From CAYNLK01 sp964398055 (GTDB lineage: Bacteria; Chloroflexota; Anaerolineae; 4572-78; J111), in assembly GCA_964398055.1 (NCBI GenBank), contig CAYNLK010000023.1, positions 1 to 64,000 on the forward strand: a stretch of 64,000 bases of DNA, read 5' to 3'. Positions 14,937 through 22,500 of this stretch are shown one piece after another. Position numbers and translations under genes: made by a program. The first letter of the stretch is position 1; each line of letters opens with the position of its first letter. Under the pieces are notes generated by a model, which made no database searches, was not told the DNA's origin, and saw nothing but the letters and a program-made list of their open reading frames with translations.

Positions 14937-15656
14937 CTATCGCTCCTTTTTCTGGCAGTAGCTTTCAAACTCGCGCAGCAGCGCCGTCTGGTAGCTGGGG
15001 AGCGCGGCTGCCTCGATGGGGTTGTACAGCCGGGTCAGCTCCACCAGTTCGGTCGCAATGCCGTTGGAACCGGGTCGTTTGCCCTGCTGGTAAAACTGGT
15101 CAAAGATAGCCGGCACGGCGATGAGGGTTTCCCGGCGGTCGCCCACCGTCATCGTCAGCACCGGGATGCCGGAGCCGCAGGAGCAGGAGGCTTCGACCGC
15201 CTCCGGCGCGTCAGCTTTTTCAGCCACAGCCTGGCCGGTGCGCCGGCTCCACTTGACACCCAACAGGTTGTCAACCAGGGGGGCGACGGCTCCGGCTACC
15301 GTATCGACGGCCTGCCGGCCGCTCTCGTTCAGGCGGTGGGGCGTACCCAGGTGCGCGCCTTCAGCCACGAGTTCGGTGACGACCACGCTGGCGGCGGGTT
15401 TGCCGCTGTACTGCTCGGTGGCTTTGGCGGCGCAGCGCTTGTCACAGCCATCGATGGCGATGGTCGGGTAGAAACGGGCAAAGGCCCGGTCGCCCTCGCC
15501 GCCGGCCAGAAACAGGGGCAAACAGATGGTCACAGTGTCGGCCGGACGCAACTGCTCCAGCACTTTCAGCGCCGCCAACCGGGTGACTGTCCCCTCGGCC
15601 AGTTCCTCGCCGCTGCAGGCGACAATCCCTACTTTTTTCTGTGGTAGATCAGGCAT
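14937..15656 (-). CDS. DGC-type zinc-binding protein with C-terminal extension
   Basis: A 239-residue protein. Residues 1-110 form a DGC domain (VGIVACSGEELAEGTVTR, then IAIDGCDKRCAAKATEQYSG). The second half carries SCSCGSGIPV around residue 160 and a conserved-looking stretch that ends in a helical tail. The extension is not present in the shorter DGC proteins of this window and may be a second metal or thiol module. The family appears to bind zinc; its reaction is unknown. It is followed by the OsmC gene and preceded by another DGC gene, with an iterated spacer between them. Confidence 0.75.
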   Translation of the reverse strand: MPDLPQKKVGIVACSGEELAEGTVTRLAALKVLEQLRPADTVTICLPLFLAGGEGDRAFARFYPTIAIDGCDKRCAAKATEQYSGKPAASVVVTELVAEGAHLGTPHRLNESGRQAVDTVAGAVAPLVDNLLGVKWSRRTGQAVAEKADAPEAVEASCSCGSGIPVLTMTVGDRRETLIAVPAIFDQFYQQGKRPGSNGIATELVELTRLYNPIEAAALPSYQTALLREFESYCQKKER

Positions 15657-15670
15657 AGGTATAACTCCTT

Positions 15671-15731
15671 TGGTCAGTGAACACTGATCAGTTATCAGTG
15701 ATTAGTTAGACTGGTCACTGATAACTGACTA
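15671..15731. repeat. Iterated CAGTTATCAGTGA spacer
   Basis: The gap between two DGC genes consists of CAGTGAACACTGATCAGTTATCAGTGATTAG then GGTCACTGATAACTGAC: the words CAGTGA and CAGTTAT iterate and then invert. It has the same style as spacers at 5731, 37645, 51238 and 52819 but uses a different word. Confidence 0.6.
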
Positions 15732-16139
15732 TTGTTCTTTGTTCAGAATGTCGTCGGTCGCTTCGGCCAGTTCTTCGGCCATCTGGCGGGCCAGTTCCTG
15801 CCCCTCCGGGTTCAACTCGCCAATCCCTTTGGGCTTGAGGTGGCGATGTCGCCGGAAGGTGTCGAGCACGTTGGCCTCGTAGGCGACCCGGCCGCCGCTT
15901 TCGGCCACCATCTTGCTGGCGCAGGCCAGTTTGCAGCCGTCAACAGTGATGGCCGGGGCGGCCTGGAGGCGGGCCTGCGTCTCGGCATCGCCCAGCACCA
16001 GCAACGACAGGGCGACCACTTCAGCCTGGTCAGGGCGCAACTCTTCGACCAGTTCATAGGCAGCCTCGCGGCTAACCGTGCCATACGTTTTGCCAATACC
16101 GCTGCACGGCACTACGACCACGCGTTTATTTTCACTCAT
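15729..16139 (-). CDS. DGC-type putative zinc-binding protein
   Basis: A 136-residue protein with VVVVPCSGIGKTYGTVSREAA at the front and ITVDGCKLACASKMVAESGG in the middle. It is close to the DGC domain of 14937-15656, and these two adjacent genes are probably an old tandem duplication. The C-terminal 35 residues are helical and acidic. Its start overlaps the stop of the GcvH-like gene by four bases (ATGA), so the GcvH-like carrier and this protein are likely made together and may work together. Confidence 0.8.
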   Translation of the reverse strand: MSENKRVVVVPCSGIGKTYGTVSREAAYELVEELRPDQAEVVALSLLVLGDAETQARLQAAPAITVDGCKLACASKMVAESGGRVAYEANVLDTFRRHRHLKPKGIGELNPEGQELARQMAEELAEATDDILNKEQ

Positions 16140-16585
16140 AACTTCCGGGCCTCCTCCTCGGCTTCAGCTTTCATGCGCTCATAATAACTCCGGGGATCGA
16201 GCAACTCCTTCTGGACAGCCGCCCAATCAGTTGCCTCTAATTGAACCAACCAGCCCTCCCCATAAGGGTCCTGGTTGACCAGCTCCGGTTCATCCTCCAG
16301 CCGGGGATTGACCGTTTTGATCACGCCCGCCAGCGGTGAGGGCACAATCAGGGTGGTTTTCATCGTTTCAATATTGGCCAACTCATCCCCGGCGGCCAAT
16401 TCAGTTCCGGCCGCCATGGGTTCGGCAAAGGCCACATCCCCCGACGATTGCTGGAGATAATCGGTTAGGCCAACTGACACCAGCCCTGCCTCCGCCTTGA
16501 GCCACAGATGGTCGGCGGTATAGAGCCGGTCGGTGGGTACTTTGAAGCTGAATTTGTCAACGGTTGCGATCAGACATTCGGACAT
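16136..16585 (-). CDS. GcvH-like (lipoyl/biotinyl-carrier) protein
   Basis: A 149-residue protein with the glycine-cleavage H-protein fold: DHLWLKAEAGLVSVGLTDYL, GDVAFAEPMAAGTEL, then a carrier hairpin at LANIETMKTTLIVPSPLAG. Classic H proteins have ES-V-K-A around the lipoylated lysine. Here it is ETMK76TT, closer to the biotinyl consensus. No other glycine cleavage gene (gcvT, gcvP) is nearby. H-like paralogues next to DGC and sulfur genes are known, including lipoate-binding proteins of sulfur oxidation, so a role as carrier for a sulfur or C1 unit is plausible. AAGGAG precedes the chosen ATG at 16585. Confidence 0.8.
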   Translation of the reverse strand: MSECLIATVDKFSFKVPTDRLYTADHLWLKAEAGLVSVGLTDYLQQSSGDVAFAEPMAAGTELAAGDELANIETMKTTLIVPSPLAGVIKTVNPRLEDEPELVNQDPYGEGWLVQLEATDWAAVQKELLDPRSYYERMKAEAEEEARKL

Positions 16586-16617
16586 TATTAATGCACTCCT
16601 TTGCGGGTGATGACTTG

Positions 16618-17010
16618 TCAGAGCGTTGTTTGGCAGGCGGCCAGGATCCTGACCCCGATCTGCTGGCCCTCGGGTCCGCACACCGGCCGTTCGCGCAGCC
16701 GGGCCGGATCGAGGAACATGGCCAACCAGCGCTGCCAGCGAGTTATGGCCTCTTTATCGACCTCATAGTAAATCCAGCGCCCATCGATAACGTCGCGGCG
16801 GCTGGTGACCAGGCCGGCTTCGCGCAACACCCGCAGGTGATGCGACAGGAGATTAGGCGGCAAGCCCAGCCGGTCGTTGAGTTCACCGTTGCAGGAGACG
16901 CCTTCCATTAATACATCTAAAATTTTCAGCCGGTTCTGATCGGATAGCGCTTTCAGGATGGCGGCGGCCTCTTCCAATGTCTGAGAAGTGGTCGTAAAAT
17001 TGTTACCCAT
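16618..17010 (-). CDS. ArsR-family transcriptional regulator (second copy)
   Basis: A 130-residue winged-helix protein very similar to the product of 10420-10812: LGLPPNLLSHHLRVLREAGLV is the recognition helix region, and a single cysteine (VSCNGELND) replaces the CNC pair of its paralogue. A C-terminal extension holds two further cysteines (PVCGPEGQQ, ILAACQTTL). It probably represses the operon below it (GcvH-like, DGC, OsmC, radical SAM). Its upstream region carries the same TTGAA.TATAC.GCC-A8 sequence as the paralogue, plus an additional cluster of TGTCAT sites. Confidence 0.85.
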   Translation of the reverse strand: MGNNFTTTSQTLEEAAAILKALSDQNRLKILDVLMEGVSCNGELNDRLGLPPNLLSHHLRVLREAGLVTSRRDVIDGRWIYYEVDKEAITRWQRWLAMFLDPARLRERPVCGPEGQQIGVRILAACQTTL

Positions 17011-17049
17011 AAATTTCCCCCATTCCTGCCCTTATCATTTCGATAGATG

Positions 17050-17072
17050 TTGAACTATACTGCCAAAAAAAA
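17050..17072 (-). promoter_or_regulatory. Shared promoter/operator element upstream of arsR copy 2
   Basis: TTGAACTATACTGCC followed by eight A, 39 bases upstream of the regulator start. It matches 10866-10888 apart from two substitutions. In gene direction it contains TATAGT as a possible -10 box, with the flanking symmetry available for a repressor. Conservation between two otherwise unlike upstream regions is the evidence. Confidence 0.55.
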
Positions 17073-17118
17073 CTGATTTCATTAAAATGTACTTCGATGT
17101 TTATTGAATTGCTTACAT

Positions 17119-17189
17119 GGGGGATTATACACCCCCAAAATTGACAAGAATAGTGATATTTGTCATATCTTTGGGATGACATCTGTCAT
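17119..17189. promoter_or_regulatory. Cluster of inverted-repeat sites between arsR and the tRNA
   Basis: This part of the 476-base gap upstream of arsR holds three symmetric elements. GGGGG-N8-CCCCC lies at 17119-17136. TGACAA-N12-TTGTCA lies at 17142-17165. ATGACA-TC-TGTCAT is a perfect palindrome at 17176-17189. The half-site TGTCATAT occurs twice (17161 and 17184). They resemble operator arrays for a dimeric activator or repressor; the regulator is not identified. I see no protein-coding frame of note in the rest of the gap. Confidence 0.45.
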
Positions 17190-17404
17190 ATTTCAATTAT
17201 TGCTGAAATATATAATCTTGAAAGTCTGTACTTTGGCCAGACCTTGTCGGTTTCACTATAGATCAAATGTTGAATATCATCGGGGATGATCTATTATTTG
17301 GGCGACCCTACACTTTTTTTCAGAGATACCGAGTCCCATCAGGGCTTATAGAGACGGCCGGGAAACGGCCACACTTGCTTATCGAAATATTCAACAAAGA
17401 AAAA

Positions 17405-17430
17405 AACCTCACGCAAGATGGCGTGAGGTT
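17405..17430 (-). terminator. Intrinsic terminator downstream of the tRNA
   Basis: AACCTCACGC pairs perfectly with GCGTGAGGTT around a six-base loop. On the minus strand the stem is followed by a run of T, so it fits a rho-independent terminator 57 bases beyond the tRNA gene. Confidence 0.75.
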
Positions 17431-17486
17431 TCCAAAAATTACAACCACTCCCCCGGCAAGATGGACAAAAAATGTTGTCTAAAAAA

Positions 17487-17560
17487 TGCTGATGGGTGGA
17501 CTTGAACCACCGACCCCGGAATTATGAGTTCCGTGCTCTAACCGACTGAGCTACATCAGC
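17487..17560 (-). tRNA. tRNA with CAT anticodon, probably elongator tRNA-Met
   Basis: On the minus strand a 74-base cloverleaf can be drawn. The acceptor stem is GCTGATG/CATCAGC with discriminator A, the D arm GCTC...GAGC, the anticodon stem CGGAA/TTCCG with loop CTCATAA, and the T arm GGTGG-TTCAAGT-CCACC. The CCA end is not encoded. The anticodon is CAT. The overall sequence resembles elongator methionine tRNA more than the initiator (no three G:C pairs at the anticodon stem base) or the lysidine-modified isoleucine tRNA, though the last cannot be ruled out by sequence alone. Confidence 0.93.
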
Positions 17561-17574
17561 CTATCTTAAGACAC

Positions 17575-17602
17575 ATTTTAACCAAAAGCCGGTCGATGTC
17601 AA
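17575..17602 (-). promoter_or_regulatory. Promoter of the tRNA gene
   Basis: In the direction of the tRNA the sequence has TTGACA (17602-17597), a 16-base spacer, and TAAAAT (17580-17575), ending 14 bases before the tRNA 5' end. This is a good sigma-70-type arrangement. Confidence 0.6.
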
Positions 17603-17702
17603 ATTCTGCCCTCCACCTGCCCCAAACTACGAAACTCAAATCCCACATTTTGTGGCCTTCACCATATCAGAACCTATATCTGGCACTGTAGCTTATGTCA
17701 AC

Positions 17703-17731
17703 TTTACACCGGTTACTACATATGGTATACT
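17703..17731 (+). promoter_or_regulatory. Promoter of the zinc-ribbon/DUF6754/MutL operon
   Basis: TTTACA (17703-17708), exactly 17 bases, then TATACT (17726-17731). A transcript would start near 17738, so the longer in-frame ATG at 17652 of the first gene is excluded and the start at 17784 (or 17760) is favoured. No ribosome site is evident, so translation may begin close to the 5' end. Confidence 0.6.
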
Positions 17732-17783
17732 TGATATATGGTTGTTGAGCATTAACATAATGGGGTATTTTACCCTTTTTGCT

Positions 17784-18062
17784 ATGGAACAAACCGAGTT
17801 CGTTGAAAAAATTGCCGCCAAGATTAGCCAGTTGGGCCTGACCGGACCGGCGGTGGTGTTGCTTGAAGCCCATAAACCGCTGGCCTTCATTGGCAGCCAA
17901 TTCTTATTAGTTGCTCAACCCACCCTCGATCTATTTCTGCCTCACGCCTACACCCGCAATCTGGTTAACCTTTTAGCCGATCCAACCCAACTTGACCAAC
18001 TGCTCGTTACCCTGGAGTCGAATATACCCCGCTTTCACGCTTCAGAGGAGGCCGGCCCATGA
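17784..18062 (+). CDS. Small conserved-looking protein, first gene of the operon
   Basis: A 92-residue soluble protein. I do not recognise the family. It begins MEQTEFVEKIAAKI, has a hydrophobic core segment (GPAVVLLEAHKPLAFIGSQFLLV), and ends in a helical acidic stretch. The general look is of a small regulatory or adaptor subunit. The start at 17784 is chosen because the promoter at 17703-17731 excludes the ATG at 17652; the ATG at 17760 adds eight residues. Its stop overlaps the ATG of the DUF6754-like gene by four bases, so the two are translationally coupled. Confidence 0.6.
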   Translation: MEQTEFVEKIAAKISQLGLTGPAVVLLEAHKPLAFIGSQFLLVAQPTLDLFLPHAYTRNLVNLLADPTQLDQLLVTLESNIPRFHASEEAGP

Positions 18063-18880
18063 CCCAATCCGCTGTCATCCTGGCGCTGGTATTTCTGCTG
18101 CTATTCACCGGCCTGTTGGTGTTCTTCACCATTCAGATCAGACGAGGCCATAAGCCAGGCCTGCGCCAGATTCGAGCCTTCGATCTCTTAAAAGGTCTTA
18201 TGGGCCGGACCGTCGAGTCCGGTCGAACCCTCCACCTGTCGTTGGGCCTGGGCGGCCTGGCCAACCAAACCACGGCCGATACCCTGGCCGGTCTGGCGGT
18301 GCTGCACTTTCTAAGTGACCAGGGCGCTGAAACCGGCCTCCCGCCAACCGTCTCGCTGGCTGATCCGGTAGCGTTGCTCTTTGCCCAAAATGTTGTCCGG
18401 CACGCCCACACCGACCAGCCGGCCGGACTCGAGACGGCCATCCGGCAGACTCGCTGGATTGCGCCGCAACCGGCGGCCTTTGCGGCCGGCGTTATGAATA
18501 TTCTGAACTCCGAGAAGGTGGCTGGCAATGTGATGGTCGGTTACTTTGGCGACGAGTACTTGTTGATGGGTGAAACCGCTGCCCGGCATGGGATGGCCCA
18601 TCTGGGCGGTACCAGCAATCCCAATACCTTGCCTTTCATCTATGCCTCGGCTCAGCAGACCTTGCTGGGTGAGGAGATTTACGCCGCCGGCGCTTATCTC
18701 AAAAATATCCCGGCCCACCTGGCCAGCCTGGTGACCCAGGACGCCATGCGCTGGCTCGCCGCCCTGGTGATGCTGGGCGGCGTGTTGGTAGCCACCCTGA
18801 ATTGGAGTTGGCTGTGGTTGCTGGCGGCCGGGCTGGCCATCTTGATTTTGATCAGCATGGCGCTTGGCGCGTTGAGGTAA
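18059..18880 (+). CDS. DUF6754-like membrane protein
   Basis: A 273-residue protein with an N-terminal membrane helix (residues 5-26), a large soluble central domain, and two C-terminal helices (about 223-270). The central part contains LHLSLGLGGLANQTTADTL, HTDQPAGLETAI and DEYLLMGETAARHGMAHLGG, a pattern I associate with DUF6754, a family of unknown function seen in Chloroflexota. It could gather at the membrane with the next polytopic protein and the giant zinc-ribbon protein. The spacing to the next gene is six bases. Confidence 0.65.
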   Translation: MTQSAVILALVFLLLFTGLLVFFTIQIRRGHKPGLRQIRAFDLLKGLMGRTVESGRTLHLSLGLGGLANQTTADTLAGLAVLHFLSDQGAETGLPPTVSLADPVALLFAQNVVRHAHTDQPAGLETAIRQTRWIAPQPAAFAAGVMNILNSEKVAGNVMVGYFGDEYLLMGETAARHGMAHLGGTSNPNTLPFIYASAQQTLLGEEIYAAGAYLKNIPAHLASLVTQDAMRWLAALVMLGGVLVATLNWSWLWLLAAGLAILILISMALGALR

Positions 18881-18886
18881 TACCTG

Positions 18887-19564
18887 ATGTCAACGCAGCT
18901 CAGTCAAGCCATTGGTTGGATTGGACGGGTTGGGGTCACCGTGGTGGCCATTGTAACCGGCCTGTTTGTGCTGGCCGATATGTTTACGGATCAGTGGGCC
19001 GGCCAGGTGTTCAGCCTATTCGGCCTTAACCAGATCATTGGGGGGGTTGCTCTGCTGGTTGTTGGTTGGGTTACCTTGCTGGTAGCCTTTGCCCTGCTGT
19101 TGGGGGTGATCAATGTGGTTAAAGTTCATCTGGGCCATATCCAGACTCGCCGGCCCAATGCCCTGTACAGTCTGGTGCTGCTGGTAGCGTTAGCCGCTAC
19201 GCTGGTTTTTGGCCTGAGGGGACCCACTTCCTACGGCGCTCAAATCATCTTCAATTACTTCTTACAACCGTTAGAGTCAACGCTCTTTGCGCTGTTGGCC
19301 ATTTTTATGGCGACCGCCGCGTTTCGCGCTTTTAGAGTGCGAGATTTGGAAACCTTCTTTTTTGTGCTGTTTGCGATTATTGTGTTGCTGGGCCAGGTAC
19401 CGATTGGACTTTATTTGTGGTCTGAACTGCCGGTCATCAAAGATTGGATTTTGGAGGTGCCCACGCTGGCCGGCGTGCGGGGTATCCTTCTGGGCGTGGC
19501 CCTGGGCACCATTGCCGCCGGTTTGCGCGTCCTCTTGGGCGCCGACCGGCCCTATACGGATTAA
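18887..19564 (+). CDS. Polytopic membrane protein of unknown function
   Basis: A 225-residue hydrophobic protein with about six membrane helices and short loops. The one long basic loop is HLGHIQTRRPN near residue 90. No family is recognised and no catalytic motif is seen. It is positioned between the DUF6754-like protein and the giant zinc-ribbon protein and ends eight bases before the latter starts, consistent with one message and perhaps one membrane complex. GAGG lies before the ATG. Confidence 0.7.
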   Translation: MSTQLSQAIGWIGRVGVTVVAIVTGLFVLADMFTDQWAGQVFSLFGLNQIIGGVALLVVGWVTLLVAFALLLGVINVVKVHLGHIQTRRPNALYSLVLLVALAATLVFGLRGPTSYGAQIIFNYFLQPLESTLFALLAIFMATAAFRAFRVRDLETFFFVLFAIIVLLGQVPIGLYLWSELPVIKDWILEVPTLAGVRGILLGVALGTIAAGLRVLLGADRPYTD

Positions 19565-19572
19565 GGTGTATT

Positions 19573-22500
19573 ATGGCGACTTGTCCCCATTGTGGTACGG
19601 AAAATAAAGACAATGCCATCTTTTGTGTTACTTGCCGAAAACCTCTGCCCAAACGCTCCAGGCAGGCAGGCGGCACCAAACCGATTGCGGAACGCGTGCC
19701 CGTCTGGCTAACCGACTTGTTGGCTAAACACAAGGAATATCCGGGCCCGCTGCTTGGACTTGAGCCGGCCGGTCCGGCCGAAATGGCTCCGCCTCCCCGG
19801 ATTGCTCCAAAGCCGGCTGAGCATGAAGCCGATGTTTCAGCCTTGCTGGCCCAACTGGCTGCAGAAGGCGCCCCAGCCCCGGCCGGAGACCGGCTGGCTA
19901 GCTCAGTTGAGTGGGGCGCTTATGGCGAGGCGGCCGGAACCGAACCGCCCGCTCCCACGATTGACGATTTCCTGGCCGATATGGAGGTCAGCCCGGCTGA
20001 AAGTTACGTCCAATATGAACCGCCTCCCGTCGAACCGGTCCGACCTGATTTAGACGTGCCCGATTGGCTGTCTGAAGGGTTGACGACACCCCCGCCTCAA
20101 CCTCGATCGCCCTCCCCGCCGGCGCCAGAGCTATCTCACGCCGATGTGCCCGATTGGTTGACCGAGAGTTCGGCCGACTTCGCCTCGCCAACGCCCGCCG
20201 TAGAGTTGGAGCCTGGGCCGGCGCTCGACGAGCATGATGTCCCGGACTGGCTGAACGAAACGACCACTCTACCCGCAACTCAAGCGCTCGAACCGTCCCC
20301 TGTGTCGGCCACTCAAGCCGAACCGGAACTGCCGGATTGGCTGGGCGGCGATTTAGAAATCTCCCCGTCGCGGGAAGAACCTGGCGCGCCGATCGAAGCG
20401 GAAGCTCTCTTCCCGGCTGAGTCGCCGGCCTGGCTCGACAATCTACCCCCTGACGAGGTCGACACCGTGCTCGTTGCGGAAACCGGGTTCGAGGCCGAAA
20501 TACCGGACTGGATTTCGGCCATTGTGCCGCCTACCTCGGACGCCCTTGAGCCGCAACCGCAGGCTGAAGAGTTGGCCCCGGACGCCGAGCTGACGGGCTG
20601 GAACGTCCCTGATTGGATTGCGGCGGCGCAAATGACGGATGAGGAAGAAGCGGAACTCACCACTGTCACTCCGCCCACCGGCCAGGCCAGGCCCGACTGG
20701 TTGGAGCTTGAAGGGACTCCACCCGTTGAGTTACCTGATTTGCCTGACTGGCTTAGCCCTGGTGCGCAACCTTCTCCTGCCGCCCAACCGGCAGCCTGGC
20801 CCGCAGACGATAGTTCGGCGGCTGATTGGCTGGCCGATTTGGGGAGCAGTGGCCAAAGCCTGGCCGATGATCAACCCGATTGGCTTGGTGAGGCCGATAC
20901 CGCCGCGCCGGCTTTACAGCCGCCTGACGCCACCTGGTTGGTTGGGGAGGATCAGCCGCCCCCTCCACCAGCCGCCCCGGCCGAGCCAACCGAAGCTGAG
21001 GAGACCGGCAAACCGCGACGTCCGCTCAGACGATTAAAACCCTTGACCCGACTCTCGCCCCAGCAACCCGCCCCACCACCACAACCTGCGCCGCCGGACT
21101 GGGTGACCGGCCTGGTGCCAGCCGATTTCACCGAAGAGCCGGCCGGGGCCGAGGGCCAGCCTCCCCCAGCCTGGGCGGCTGACCTGGCGCCGCCGTCCGC
21201 TGCCTCGCTGGCTAAAGGAGTTGCACCCCCGCCGGATTGGGTTCAGCAGTTGGTGCCGCCCGGCTTCAAGGCTGAAGTCCCGCCGCCTCGGCCACTCCAA
21301 AAGATCAAACCGGTCGCGCCGGAACCGGAGGAACTGCCGCCCGAACCACCTACCAACATTCCGGTTTTGCCAGAGAGTGAGTTGCCGGCCGATGAGGCCG
21401 AAGATAGGGGGGAGATTGATTGGGTCGCCCAATTCTCCCATTCTCTGCCCGGTACCGGGGAGTTTGCCGCCGCCACGGCAGATCTCTCGCCAGAGTTGGC
21501 CGCCGAACCGGATGAATTGGTTGATGACCGGTTGGATTGGCTGGCTGGTGAGAGTGAAGCCGAGAGTTCCCCTGAACCCGTGGAGCTGGATGAAGAAGCT
21601 ACGCCGGACTGGCTGGCTGAGTTGGCGACGCCTGCGGCCGCGACCGAAGAGGATGCCGAAATTCCCGACTGGTTGGCCGAGTTACCTGCTCTGGATTCTG
21701 AAGAAGCAGTCTCATCTCTGCCGCCAATTGACGCAGAAATTGGCCGGCCAGACTGGTTGAGCGAGCTACCCGAAACAGCCGCGACTGCCGAACCCGAAGC
21801 TCCTGATTGGTTGGCCGAACTGCCGGCCGACGACGAGGCGGTTGAACCACTGGCGGCTGATGTCGGCGAGGAGGAGCTGGTCATCCCGCCCTGGTTCGGC
21901 CACTCTGCCGAAACCATCACCCCCGACGCCGCCCTAACCCCAACTGGAGACGAGTTAGAGCTGGAGACGCCGGACTGGTTGGCTGAGTTAGAACAGTCCC
22001 CCGTTGCCGCGACCGAGCTGCCTGAAGCCTCGAGTCCTCAAACGGCTGTCACGCCCTCGACTCCGGCTGAGGCAGAGTTCGACGCGCCGCCGTGGATGGC
22101 AGAGTTGCAACCGGCCTCGTCCACTCAAGTGGAAGAACCTCCGGCGGCCTGGATGGCTGAGACCGCGGAAGAGGCCGAACTGCCGGATTGGATTTCGGCA
22201 TTGCGACCTGCGCCGGTTGAAACCGAACAGGCTGAACTGCCCGACTGGTTGTCAGAACTGGGAGCAGCTCCCGTTGAGACTGAGGAGGTCGCTCCCTCGG
22301 ATCAACCGGCCGAGGCTGCGGTCGTAGCCCCGGAGCTGGTCGAGGCTGAGCCGACTGAACTTGATTTACCTGAGTCCATTGAACCGGAACTCCCTGCAAC
22401 TGAGGAGGAAGAATTGCCCGACTGGCTGGCCGAATTGCCGCCAGTGTCCGCCGAGGCAGCCGAGCCTGGCCTGCCCGACTGGTTGGTGGCTGCAACTGAA

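Noticed and set aside
16136..16585. Glycine cleavage system operon
   Set aside because: Only an H-like protein is present, with an atypical lysine context; gcvT and gcvP are absent from the window.
19444..19572. Earlier ATG for the giant zinc-ribbon protein, giving 43 more residues
   Set aside because: The region lies inside the previous membrane-protein gene in another frame. The zinc ribbon begins directly after the ATG at 19573, which has an AAGGT ribosome-like site.
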